Positions 8,044 to 15,663 of a DNA stretch of 64,000 bases are shown piece after piece. The translations under genes and the position numbers were made by a program. The notes beneath the pieces were generated by a model. The model saw nothing but the letters and a program-made list of their open reading frames with translations. It was not told the origin of the DNA and made no database searches. Source of the stretch: Microcaldota archaeon (GTDB taxonomy: Archaea; Micrarchaeota; Micrarchaeia; Micrarchaeales; CABMGC01). Position 1 is the first letter of the stretch; every line of letters begins with the position of its first letter. The stretch is taken from the NCBI GenBank assembly GCA_021797745.1, contig JAJZZD010000003.1, positions 22,032-86,031 of the forward strand, given 5' to 3'.

Positions 8044-9513
8044 TCATTTTTTGCCGGCTAGTTTCGCATCCCTGTGCGCATCAGTAATTGACCTTCTATC
8101 TTCCTTTCCACGTGTCAGAGACATGATCGCTGCCAGAGCTATCACGATTATCGACGCATATAATGAGTAGTCCAATCCTTGCAGGAACGAGACGCCCTGT
8201 GTCTGCGGCAGCACGATGTTGCTGCCGCTGAAAATCGCAAGTGCCGTGGAACGCGGTATTGTTGACGAGATAACCGTGAGCGCAATCACGAAGCTGAGCA
8301 CCATGCCAACGTTACCAAGCATCCTGTTCAATCCTGAAGCCATTGCATATTTGTCTTTCGGAGCGTTTGCCATTATCGCACTGGTGTTTGCCGGGAAGAA
8401 TGAACCAGTGCCAAGGCCCGTGAGTATTGTTATGAGCGATATGATGTAAAGCGGCGTGTTCACTCCAAGCAAAGTCGCATACGCAAAGTATCCAAAACCA
8501 AGCGCAGCGAGACCTAGCGTAGCTGGCACGCGCGCGCCTATTTTGTCTGAAAGCCTGCCCATCAACGGGCCGACGATGCCGCCTATCAGGTAGCCCGGAA
8601 TTAAATATATGCTTGCGTCAAACGCATTAAGCCCGCGCACTCCCTGCAGATACAAAATGAGCAGAAACAAAACCGCGAACGATGCTGTAGACTGGAGCAT
8701 TGATGCGATTACTGAGAAAGTGAAGATCCTGTTGCTGAACATGGAAAAATTAATAGTAGGATACTTTATCCTGCGCTCCCTGAGCACAAATGCAAGCAAA
8801 ATCAGCAAAGAAACGAAGAAAAGCGCTATTTCCAACGATGTTATTCCCTCAAACATAGAAAAAACGGCAGTAAGCGTCAGGGTCAAAAGCCCTATCCCCA
8901 AGAGCACTCCGCCAAGAAGGTCCAAAGGCTCTTTCATAGGCTTTACCACATCGCGAAGCTTGTAAATGGCAATTGGTATAAGTGCCAATCCTATGGGCAC
9001 GTTTATGTAGAATATGAGGCGCCAGTTTATCACAGACAGGAAGCCGCCCAGGAATATCCCCAATATCGCCCCAAAGCTCCATCCTATCGACAGATACCCG
9101 AACGCCTTTCCGCGTTCGTGCGGCTCGAAATGGTCCGAGAGCACAGCAGCGCTCGTAGTTCCAAGCAGCGCCCCGCCTATTGCCTGTATAATCCTAGAAG
9201 AATTCAGAAAGCTGATGTTCGGGGCAAGCCCGCATAGCGCCGAGCCGAGCACAAACACTCCAAGCCCGTATTTGTAAAGCCTTGCCCTGCCGTACCTGTC
9301 GCCGAGCCTTCCTACTTGCGAAGAAAGAATGGTGAGCACAAGTATGTACGACAATATTATCCAGATTGAATTAAGCGGCGATGTGCTGAGCGATACGTCT
9401 ATTGTGGGAAGAGCGAGCACCACTATCGTGGTGTCTACAGCAGCCATCAAAACTCCAATCACTATGACTGCCAGCACCATCGATTTTGCATTCATGTGAA
9501 ATCCATTTTTCAT
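8044..9513 (-). CDS. MFS drug/proton antiporter, 14-TMS (DHA2/EmrB-QacA) type
   Basis: Integral membrane exporter of the major facilitator superfamily. 489 residues with about 14 hydrophobic segments. Family landmarks are the N-terminal VDTTIVVLALPTI after TM1 (the DHA2 'D-x-T-I-V-N-V-A-L-P' motif), GRLGDRYGRARLY (loop 2-3 motif A), and later GRLSDKIGARVPA. Multidrug export is the usual role of the group; the substrate cannot be read from sequence. The start at 9513 has a TATA-like stretch near 9540-9555; an ATG at 9495 is an alternative. Divergently arranged with the glycosylase gene across 56 bases, so both promoters overlap there. Confidence 0.93.
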   Translation of the reverse strand: MKNGFHMNAKSMVLAVIVIGVLMAAVDTTIVVLALPTIDVSLSTSPLNSIWIILSYILVLTILSSQVGRLGDRYGRARLYKYGLGVFVLGSALCGLAPNISFLNSSRIIQAIGGALLGTTSAAVLSDHFEPHERGKAFGYLSIGWSFGAILGIFLGGFLSVINWRLIFYINVPIGLALIPIAIYKLRDVVKPMKEPLDLLGGVLLGIGLLTLTLTAVFSMFEGITSLEIALFFVSLLILLAFVLRERRIKYPTINFSMFSNRIFTFSVIASMLQSTASFAVLFLLILYLQGVRGLNAFDASIYLIPGYLIGGIVGPLMGRLSDKIGARVPATLGLAALGFGYFAYATLLGVNTPLYIISLITILTGLGTGSFFPANTSAIMANAPKDKYAMASGLNRMLGNVGMVLSFVIALTVISSTIPRSTALAIFSGSNIVLPQTQGVSFLQGLDYSLYASIIVIALAAIMSLTRGKEDRRSITDAHRDAKLAGKK

Positions 9514-9569
9514 AAAAGCCAGGTCCTTTTCTGCACTTCTTTATTAATTCATATTTTTAAAACCCCTAT

Positions 9570-10436
9570 ATGATTAAAGTCGAGAATTTTTCGCTAGGGT
9601 TAACTGTTGAAAGCGGCCAGCCGCTGACATTCTACGGCGAATACCGGAAAGAAGAGCGCGCTGAGTTTCTCAGATATGCAACGGCAAAAGGAATTTTCGG
9701 GGTAATATGCAGACATGAAGGAGTTCATGCGCACATCGATTACACGTTCGAAGGAAATTACACGAATAAAGAGGCAAACGCTGAGATCACGAAGCGGCTC
9801 GGTCTGGAATATGACATGGAAAAAATATACGAAAAAATAGCAACAGACAGTTACATGAAAGCTGCAGTAAAAACGCTGCGCGGAATGCGCATAACGCAGA
9901 ACGACCCGTGGGAGACTACGCTCTGCTTTGTAATCTCCCAGTTCAACAACATAAAGAGGATAAGGCTAATAGTCAGGAGCTTGATTAAAAAATTCGGTGA
10001 AGAGTACAGAGACCACAAGACCGAAACTATGCATATGTTTCCGACCCCCGAGTCTCTGGCTTCAGCAAGCATTTCCGAGATAAGGAACTGTGGCACAGGA
10101 TTCCGGGACAGGTACGTGAAGCAAGTTGCCGAGCAGTTTGCATACGGCTTTGATGCAGGCAAACTTTACAAAATGAATTACTCGAAAGCAAAGGAAAAGC
10201 TGATGGAGCTCGACGGCGTAGGCGACAAGGTCGCTGACTGCATACTCCTTTTCGGATACAAAAAACTAGAGGCGTTTCCAATAGATGTTTGGATAAAAAG
10301 GAGCATGGAAAAAATATATTTCTCTGGAAAGAAGGAAAAAGAAAAAACAATACACGATTTTGCCGAAAAAAGGTGGGGCAGATACGCAGGCTATGCGCAG
10401 CAATACATTTTTCATTATGCACGCACAGCTCCATAA
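9570..10436 (+). CDS. OGG1-like 8-oxoguanine DNA glycosylase/AP lyase
   Basis: Base-excision repair enzyme of the HhH-GPD superfamily that removes oxidised guanine and nicks the strand. The helix-hairpin-helix reads LMELDGVGDKVADC with the catalytic Lys at residue 220, followed by the Gly/Pro-Asp loop FPIDVWIKR whose D239 is the general acid/base. The N-terminal 110 residues form the OGG1-type beta domain (FTYGGEY-like start, LTFYGEYRKEE). 288 residues is normal. The Lys separates it from AlkA-type 3-methyladenine glycosylases that use only Asp. An oxidative-damage role fits the Ni-SOD gene nearby, although they are not in one operon. Confidence 0.9.
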   Translation: MIKVENFSLGLTVESGQPLTFYGEYRKEERAEFLRYATAKGIFGVICRHEGVHAHIDYTFEGNYTNKEANAEITKRLGLEYDMEKIYEKIATDSYMKAAVKTLRGMRITQNDPWETTLCFVISQFNNIKRIRLIVRSLIKKFGEEYRDHKTETMHMFPTPESLASASISEIRNCGTGFRDRYVKQVAEQFAYGFDAGKLYKMNYSKAKEKLMELDGVGDKVADCILLFGYKKLEAFPIDVWIKRSMEKIYFSGKKEKEKTIHDFAEKRWGRYAGYAQQYIFHYARTAP

Positions 10437-10448
10437 ACCACAACAATG

Positions 10449-10460
10449 TTTATAAAATAT
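10449..10460 (+). promoter_or_regulatory. TATA-like box for the 10487 gene
   Basis: The stretch tttataaaatat lies about 30 bases before the ATG at 10487, the spacing expected for an archaeal leaderless or short-leader promoter. Confidence 0.5.
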
Positions 10461-10486
10461 CCAAATCAAAGGCTCTGAGTGTAAAA

Positions 10487-10921
10487 ATGCAGATGCAGAA
10501 AACAGCCGATTCTGGATTATTTCCCAGCCTAAAGAAAATTCCGCAAAGCCAATTGAGTCCGATAGTGAACGCCATCGAGAAAGCGGTCAGCGAATATGAC
10601 TTTGAGTCAAAGAAATTTTTCGATAATAATTTCAAATCAGTACTTAGCGCACTGCTTGACGACAAATTATACACTAATAGCCTTGATGGCCTAGACAAAT
10701 TAGAAACACCATCAGATAAGTTGAAGCAGTCTCTTGAAAAAATAAATCCAGAATACAGAAAACTGGTGGCAATATATGCCTATGGATTGAGTTTCAGGCG
10801 AAGATACAAATTCAGCGGAGATTCCCTCAGGTACGACGTATCTGCAAACCTGCAATTAACCGACCCGGAAAAAAATCTGCCAAATATATTGCAAAGGCGC
10901 TTATCAGAAAGGAAAAACTGA
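10487..10921 (+). CDS. Hypothetical small helical protein
   Basis: 144 residues from the ATG at 10487, chosen because a TATA box sits about 30 bases upstream and because the frame before it overlaps the glycosylase C-terminus. Content is helical and charged, with segments such as SQLSPIVNAIEKAVSEYDFE and NPEYRKLVAIYAYGLSFRRR. There are no Cys motifs and no membrane segment. I do not recognise it. It precedes the translin-family gene by 68 bases on the same strand but that gene appears to have its own AT-rich promoter. Confidence 0.65.
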   Translation: MQMQKTADSGLFPSLKKIPQSQLSPIVNAIEKAVSEYDFESKKFFDNNFKSVLSALLDDKLYTNSLDGLDKLETPSDKLKQSLEKINPEYRKLVAIYAYGLSFRRRYKFSGDSLRYDVSANLQLTDPEKNLPNILQRRLSERKN

Positions 10922-10989
10922 ATTCATTGTCGCTTTCATTCAGAAAATTAATGCAATTTTTAAAGCATTCAGACGAACAAATATGATCG

Positions 10990-11601
10990 GTGCTTTACTG
11001 CATACTATTTATGCATAAATGTGCAACAATAAGCTGTGATAAATTGACAATTAAAGATTTTGAAAAGGTCGAAGGGTCTCTGATTAAACTTCAGAAGCAG
11101 AAAGATGCAGTAATGGATACTTCGCGTAACATAATCAGGATGACAGGCAAGGCGATAACGCTGATGCATGCGGGAGATCTGGGAACCGCGGGAAAAATGA
11201 TCGCCGATATTTCAAAGCACGTAAAAAAGCTTAATGAGATAGAGAAAGGATTCGAGTACAATTCGCTTCAGGCCCATCAGGAATATGTCGAGGCATACGC
11301 TTTTTTTCATATTCTCAAAAACAAGGACATTATTTCACTTGACAGTATAAAAGAATCGGAGATTGCATACCTTCTTGGCATAATGGACCTTGTAGGCGAG
11401 CTGAAGCGCGAGGCAGTGGAATCGCTGAGGAAAAATGACAGAAACAGCGCAGAGCTTTACTACAAATTCATGATAGAAATATACGATTCGTCAAGGCACA
11501 TGCGGTTCGCCGAATCCATTGCGCCGGATTTCAGGAAAAAACAGGACGTCGCAAGGATACAGATAGAGACGACTGCTAGCGAACTACTGAGGAACAGGTA
11601 A
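10990..11601 (+). CDS. Translin/TRAX-family protein
   Basis: All-helical nucleic-acid-binding family that in eukaryotes forms the C3PO RNase; archaeal members bind or cleave single-stranded RNA or DNA. Seen: DTSRNIIRMTGKAITLMHAG (helix 1-2 signature) and QAHQEYVEAYAFFHIL, which carries the acidic residues that are catalytic in TRAX, plus LLGIMDLVGELKREAVESL. The frame starts at a GTG (10990); an ATG at 11011 or a TTG at 11044 would fit family length equally well. About 190-203 residues is typical. The substrate in this organism is unknown. Confidence 0.85.
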   Translation: MLYCILFMHKCATISCDKLTIKDFEKVEGSLIKLQKQKDAVMDTSRNIIRMTGKAITLMHAGDLGTAGKMIADISKHVKKLNEIEKGFEYNSLQAHQEYVEAYAFFHILKNKDIISLDSIKESEIAYLLGIMDLVGELKREAVESLRKNDRNSAELYYKFMIEIYDSSRHMRFAESIAPDFRKKQDVARIQIETTASELLRNR

Positions 11602-11656
11602 ATTCATCTATTAATTTTTCCGTCCGAATAATACCTGAGCGCAGAGGCGGGATCGA

Positions 11657-12949
11657 ATGGCGGATCAAATTGAACAGACAGAACAGACGGAACATACAAG
11701 ACAAGCAGAGCGTGCAGGCAAGGCGGCACAGACCGCAGGCTTGCTGGATGTTGAGCGAACAAGGGAAGTTTACTCTAACATGAAAAATCCTTATCTTTTG
11801 AAATACTATTACAAGTTCAAGACTCTGAACCTGCTAAACACCACCGACATATATGGCTCTTCGCCGCCTGACATTTTCATAGGAAGGGCAGGCTACCCGA
11901 ATGTGTACATGGGTCCTCTTGTCCCGCCCCAAAGTGGGGATACCTCGATAATGGGAGAGCCTGAGATGTGGACCAACAAGAGCATACCTGAAATAGTCGA
12001 GTACAGGTCTATGCTCGTGCGCGGGATGTACAAGGCAAACGTCAATGACGTTGGGTTCGGAAAACTCACAGACATGCTTCAGGAGCTCGCAATCGCAGAC
12101 AAATACACCGGCGTTGACATAGAGCTAAAGCGTAAACCGTCGCTCAACGTAAGCTTCGACGAGAACAGCCAGCCTTTCGGGCCCAGCGCCCCTCTCAAGG
12201 AGATGACGCTGGAAAACACAACGGCCAACGTGAAGATTGAAAAAGCATATTCCGATACTGACATGACAGCTACGCAGGCGATACTCGAACTGTATTCGAA
12301 AGGATTGCCGGTATCGCGCATACAAAAGGCGCTCTCGGCGGGCACGTTGGGAATAGGTGACAAAAGGAAGTTCGTGCCAACGCGCTGGAGCATAACAGCA
12401 GTTGATGACACCATATCAAAGGACAAGTTGAAAATAGTCAAGGATTACACTACACTAGATTCAATCAGAATCTACGAGACCGTTGCGCTTGACAACCGCT
12501 GGGTCATTTTGATGATTCCTGGGGAATGGAGCTACGAGCTCATAGAGGCATGGTATCCTGGCACAACGTGGAACGAAAGCAAGAACAAGATAGACATATT
12601 CTCTTCAAGCGAATTCTTCTACGGAAGGAAGGGCTATGCTGAAATAGGCGGCTGTTATTATGCCGCAAGGCTTGCAGTGTCTGAGCTTTTGGAAAAACAG
12701 GGAGCGCAGGCAAAAGTAATCATAATGCGTGAAACGCACCCTGGCTACATAATGCCCGTAGGTGTTTGGAACGTAAGAGAGCACGTACGCGAGGCTCTCA
12801 GGAACAAGCCTCTTTATTTTGCAACTTTAAACGACGCCTTTGCGCATATTTCAAAGAAAATGGCCATACCTATTAACATTTGGATAAAGAACAGCGAAGT
12901 TCTGCAGAACATAAAGTATCAGAAAAGACTTTCCGGCACAGTGCTCTGA
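11657..12949 (+). CDS. Nre-family DNA repair protein
   Basis: Archaeal repair factor family (NreA/NreB) linked to nucleotide-excision-type repair and mitomycin resistance in haloarchaea. Family landmarks are clear: GSSPPDIFIGRAGYPNVYMG, GPLVPPQSGDTSIMGEPEMW, KSIPEIVEYRSMLVRG, and the C-terminal half with EIGGCYYAARLAVSELLEKQ and RETHPGYIMPVGVWNVRE. 430 residues. The N-terminal 35 residues are a Gln/Glu/Thr-rich tail instead of the zinc finger of NreB, and the C-terminus (SGTVL) shows no PCNA-binding Q-x2-hydrophobic-x2-FF box, which many homologs have. The stop codon overlaps the tRNA-like sequence on the other strand. Confidence 0.92.
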   Translation: MADQIEQTEQTEHTRQAERAGKAAQTAGLLDVERTREVYSNMKNPYLLKYYYKFKTLNLLNTTDIYGSSPPDIFIGRAGYPNVYMGPLVPPQSGDTSIMGEPEMWTNKSIPEIVEYRSMLVRGMYKANVNDVGFGKLTDMLQELAIADKYTGVDIELKRKPSLNVSFDENSQPFGPSAPLKEMTLENTTANVKIEKAYSDTDMTATQAILELYSKGLPVSRIQKALSAGTLGIGDKRKFVPTRWSITAVDDTISKDKLKIVKDYTTLDSIRIYETVALDNRWVILMIPGEWSYELIEAWYPGTTWNESKNKIDIFSSSEFFYGRKGYAEIGGCYYAARLAVSELLEKQGAQAKVIIMRETHPGYIMPVGVWNVREHVREALRNKPLYFATLNDAFAHISKKMAIPINIWIKNSEVLQNIKYQKRLSGTVL

Positions 12950-13008
12950 TCGGGATTTGAACCCAAGTTCCGGCCTTGAGAGGGCCGTGTCCTTAACTGA
13001 ATCAGCAG
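12942..13008 (-). pseudogene. Degenerate tRNA-Glu (anticodon CTC)
   Basis: Read on the minus strand, the 3' half is a good tRNA: anticodon stem CGGCC/GGCCG around loop CTCTCAA (anticodon CTC, Glu), variable GAAC, T-arm TTGGG-TTCAAAT-CCCGA and acceptor TCAGAGC with discriminator A. The 5' half is damaged. The expected 5' acceptor TGCTCTGAT appears as TGCTGAT, lacking one CT, and the D-arm is about 5 bases too short and does not pair. The last 8 bases lie inside the end of the Nre gene. It is either a dead tRNA copy or one whose 5' half is supplied otherwise; decay is the simpler reading. Confidence 0.5.
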
Positions 13009-13121
13009 TCGTAAAACAAGCCCTGAATTTTAATTTTAAGGTGCGCTGACTCAGTTTTCAATTATCAATTATCAATATAAAAGGACCCCAAGTAAAACTT
13101 TTAATTCTTTACCAGCAATAT

Positions 13122-13316
13122 ATGCTAGACTTGTACATGTCAAAACGCTCAGAACCTATGCTGGCAATGTTGATGGGTATAATCATCCTACTAGCTGACG
13201 CCTACTGGATATACACGAGTGGTGCATACGCTCTGTGGATAGAACTCGGCATAGTGATATTTGTAGCTACGCTGGTCTGGCTCTACCTTGACTGGGACAT
13301 GTCGAGAAAGCAATAA
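13122..13316 (+). CDS. Small two-TM membrane protein
   Basis: 64 residues with two hydrophobic stretches (AMLMGIIILLADAYWIY and LGIVIFVATLVWLYL) joined by a short loop, ending in charged DWDMSRKQ. An ATG at 13137 would remove the first five residues. The family is not recognised; small proteins of this sort are common in archaeal membranes. It ends 8 bases before the next gene, suggesting co-transcription. Confidence 0.65.
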   Translation: MLDLYMSKRSEPMLAMLMGIIILLADAYWIYTSGAYALWIELGIVIFVATLVWLYLDWDMSRKQ

Positions 13317-13324
13317 GTGATTGA

Positions 13325-13825
13325 ATGAACAAAACAAGCACAATAGTTGCGGTAATTGCTGCACTCATAATAATAGCAGGCGTAGTTTACGTGATAAGCA
13401 GAGGTAATGCAGGGTCATATGCAGCATCAACCACAACCATAGTGACCGCGAGTCCCACTACCACATCTCCAACAACCAACTTTACATCAACAGCTTATAC
13501 CGTTAAGCTCGAGAACAGCACCACTTTCGGCACCTACCTCGCAAATGCGAGTGGGTTCACTCTCTACACATACAGCGGCGACACCCAGAACAGCGGCACG
13601 AGCTCATGCACTGGAGAATGTGCCAGTATATGGCCTCCGTTCTACACATCAAGTCTAGTACTGCCTCCTGGTCTCAACGCGTCAAGCTTCACAACTATAA
13701 CGAGAAGCGACGGATCCAAGCAACTGGCTTACAATGGATGGCCGCTCTATCTATACACCGGAGACTCGTATCCGGGCCAGGTAAACGGCAACAACGTCGC
13801 AGGTTTCAAGGTAGCGATTAAGTAA
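13325..13825 (+). CDS. Membrane-anchored protein with secreted-repeat (Lipoprotein_15-like) domain
   Basis: 166 residues: an N-terminal hydrophobic anchor (VAVIAALIIIAGVVYVI), a Thr/Ser-rich linker (about 32-58) likely to be glycosylated or extended, then a domain with the 'secreted repeat of unknown function' pattern: ASGFTLYTYSGDT, SCTGECASIWPPF with a Cys pair, TRSDGSKQLAYNGWPLYLY and GDSYPGQVNGNNVAGFKV. The family occurs in bacteria and archaea on the cell surface; the role is unknown, with redox or metal binding suggested for some. Several N-glycosylation sequons (NFT, NST, NAS). Confidence 0.85.
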   Translation: MNKTSTIVAVIAALIIIAGVVYVISRGNAGSYAASTTTIVTASPTTTSPTTNFTSTAYTVKLENSTTFGTYLANASGFTLYTYSGDTQNSGTSSCTGECASIWPPFYTSSLVLPPGLNASSFTTITRSDGSKQLAYNGWPLYLYTGDSYPGQVNGNNVAGFKVAIK

Positions 13826-13863
13826 CTGCCTATGCTGGATGACTGCCATCTGAGACTACAAAA

Positions 13864-13940
13864 GTCTAGAAGCTAGACATTCAGAATCCTGATTCTGATA
13901 AAGATCCTCTGACTTTAGCCAGAAGAGTGCCACGGCTAAA
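13864..13940. terminator. Cluster of three short hairpins between convergent genes
   Basis: Three inverted repeats follow each other: GTCTAG/CTAGAC (13864-13878, 3-base loop), CAGAATC/GATTCTG (13882-13897, 2-base loop) and TTTAGCC/GGCTAAA (13914-13940, followed by four more A). They sit just after the 13325 gene and before the convergent vapC gene, so bidirectional termination or mRNA 3'-end protection is plausible. The rest of 13826-14126 shows nothing else. Confidence 0.4.
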
Positions 13941-14126
13941 AAAAGCTGTCGGTATTGCAAAAAATGGTTTGTTGGTATAAATAATGCCGCAACGCATGTT
14001 CCTGCTTGCATCTTTGCATATCGATAAAATGCGTGTCTGATATATTTTCATATTTGGCGAAGTGACGAAATGTAAATATCAAGTGCGCATATTGCCAGTT
14101 TTTTCTTGTTTTTTGCCACGTACTAG

Positions 14127-14552
14127 CTATAGGAACGGATTTCTTATTTTGATTCCAGAAATTTTATTGAAATCTCTTTCGTTTTCTGTAACAATTTCAG
14201 TTATTCCATTTTCTTTCATTGTTTCAGATATCAATACGTCTAAAAAAGGAGCGTTAAATAGGTCAGCGTGTTCAAGCGCCCTGTCTACTGTATTTGAATT
14301 ATAATCTATTTTGTGCCATTGCCTTGACAGAATTAACGATTGCGTTATGATTTTGGCAGTTTCTACTGCGACATCTAATCGCCGGGTTAGCGCGTTAAAT
14401 AATTCAGCAAGTACCTGATTGGATATAACTCCAGTTATTTCGCCCTTGAACGCTTGTTCTACTAGCTTTTCGCATATTTTCCTTTTCAACGGCTCTCCGG
14501 AGTCATACGCATAACACAAAATATTAGTATCGAAAAATAGTTCATCTTTCAT
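14127..14552 (-). CDS. vapC: VapC-type PIN-domain ribonuclease toxin
   Basis: PIN-domain RNase, the toxin half of a VapBC pair. The acidic active site is present: D8 in ELFFDTNILCYAY, E in QVLAELFNAL, D in NAPFLDVLISETM and ENERDFNKI near the C-terminus. 141 residues is normal. The antitoxin gene precedes it and overlaps by 11 bases, the classic coupled order. Target RNA unknown. Confidence 0.9.
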   Translation of the reverse strand: MKDELFFDTNILCYAYDSGEPLKRKICEKLVEQAFKGEITGVISNQVLAELFNALTRRLDVAVETAKIITQSLILSRQWHKIDYNSNTVDRALEHADLFNAPFLDVLISETMKENGITEIVTENERDFNKISGIKIRNPFL

Positions 14553-14793
14553 ACAATTCTTCCCTATTAAATTTCCATTTTTTCATTTTTATTCCTTCTT
14601 TCAATAGCGTCAACGATTTTGCTACTACGTCAGCATTTTTCTTCTTTGTCCATTCTTTCATTGCTTCTGTAAGAGCTCTCCCAAGATATCCTTTTCTTTT
14701 GCCGTATCTCTTGCTTGCCTCTATTCTAAATTCGCTTTCTGCCTCCTCATCAACATTAACCGTGATTGTTTTTGATCTGCTGTATTTTGCCAT
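14542..14793 (-). CDS. vapB: VapB-type antitoxin partner of 14127
   Basis: 83 residues from the ATG at 14793 (MAKYSRSK); an ATG at 14805 would add four residues. The N-terminal half has the strand plus two helices of a DNA-binding antitoxin (TITVNVDEEAESEFRIEASK, then GYLGRALTEAMKEWTKKK), and the C-terminal tail (KMKKWKFNREELYER) is the likely toxin-neutralising peptide. AT-rich TATA-like sequence at 14810-14830 lies just upstream. Confidence 0.8.
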   Translation of the reverse strand: MAKYSRSKTITVNVDEEAESEFRIEASKRYGKRKGYLGRALTEAMKEWTKKKNADVVAKSLTLLKEGIKMKKWKFNREELYER

Positions 14794-14824
14794 ATCATCA
14801 ATCATATTTAGATAATTTAATTAT

Positions 14825-14956
14825 TTAAATGTTTCTTTTTTGTAAATATATTGTATTCCCTGCATCGGGCGATGCGATCCATGTTTGGCGGTACATGTAT
14901 GCGGCCTCAATCCTAAATTCACTTTCAACGTATTCGTCCACATTTACTGCAAACAT
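14825..14956 (-). pseudogene. Remnant of a second vapB-like antitoxin
   Basis: A 43-codon frame upstream of vapB begins MFAVNVDEYVESEFRIEA, which closely matches residues of the neighbouring antitoxin (ITVNVDEEAESEFRIEAS), then diverges into unrelated sequence (YMYRQTWIASPDAGN) and stops. It keeps only the N-terminal strand and the first helix. It looks like the leftover of a duplicated or recombined antitoxin gene; the shared stretch could still bind DNA, but that is speculation. Confidence 0.5.
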
Positions 14957-14969
14957 TTTTGTCGCAATA

Positions 14970-15392
14970 TCACCCTAATTCAACTGTGTTTATGCCAGTA
15001 CTATTGGCTGCACTAATCAACCGTTTATCAAAACTGAGTAACTTTGCGAAATTTAGCTTGCATTGGGCCAAATATATCGAATCGTATACGCTAATTTTAT
15101 TTTCCAGCGCCATCTCCATGGCGAGTCTAGATCCTAGATATGAATTTATTACGTGAATTTTGGACCAGATCGAATAAAGATAATCTATTGCAGCTTCTAG
15201 CTCTTTTTTTTCAATACTTTTTAATATCGCGTGCTGCTTCCATATTGCATTAAGCGATTCGATTAAGCAAATTTCAGGTGCAGCAACAGTTTCGCCTTCC
15301 TTGAGCGCGGTAACTAATTTATTTAGAACGTCTTGGGACTCTGATTCGTGCAGGGCCAGCTTTGCCACCGCGCTCGCGTCTATAATTATCAT
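14970..15392 (-). CDS. vapC: VapC-type PIN-domain ribonuclease toxin (second pair)
   Basis: 140 residues with MIIIDASAVAKLALHE (first active Asp D5), PEICLIESLNAIW (Glu), ISVYDSIYLAQC (Asp) and LLSFDKRLISAA (Asp), the standard PIN quartet. It overlaps the upstream antitoxin by 4 bases (ATGA arrangement). It belongs to a different subfamily from the 14127 toxin, so the two pairs are not a recent duplication. Confidence 0.92.
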   Translation of the reverse strand: MIIIDASAVAKLALHESESQDVLNKLVTALKEGETVAAPEICLIESLNAIWKQHAILKSIEKKELEAAIDYLYSIWSKIHVINSYLGSRLAMEMALENKISVYDSIYLAQCKLNFAKLLSFDKRLISAANSTGINTVELG

Positions 15393-15610
15393 CTAGAATC
15401 CCTGTCTTCTCTAATTAATTGTGTGCTATTTGGTGTAATTCTTCTGTGTTTATTGGCCTTTCCTATTTTGGCAAGTACCTCCTCAAGCTCTCTCGCCTTT
15501 ATTCTTGACTCTATGTAATCCCTTACTTCCTGGCTCCAATTGCCTTTATATTTTTTCATTTTAGCCTGCACCTCTTTCGAAATTCTTATAGTCATCACAG
15601 AATTTTCCAT
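15389..15610 (-). CDS. vapB: RHH/VapB-type antitoxin (second pair)
   Basis: 73 residues. The N-terminus SVMTIRISKEVQAKMKKY is a ribbon-helix-helix-like strand and helix, and the tail (ANKHRRITPNSTQLIREDRDSR) is basic and extended, as in VapB toxin-binding tails. The ATG at 15610 follows an AT-rich stretch (15611-15655) with TATA-like elements. The stop overlaps the toxin start. Confidence 0.85.
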   Translation of the reverse strand: MENSVMTIRISKEVQAKMKKYKGNWSQEVRDYIESRIKARELEEVLAKIGKANKHRRITPNSTQLIREDRDSR

Positions 15611-15663
15611 AATTATCTATTGTATATACTTATGTAATATATTTAAACATTACTATTGTAATG

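Noticed and set aside
10465-10480. GCTCTGA near 10472 as a possible 5' half for the broken tRNA-Glu
   Set aside because: The seven bases match the needed acceptor, but no D-arm follows and the sequence lies in the promoter of the 10487 gene.
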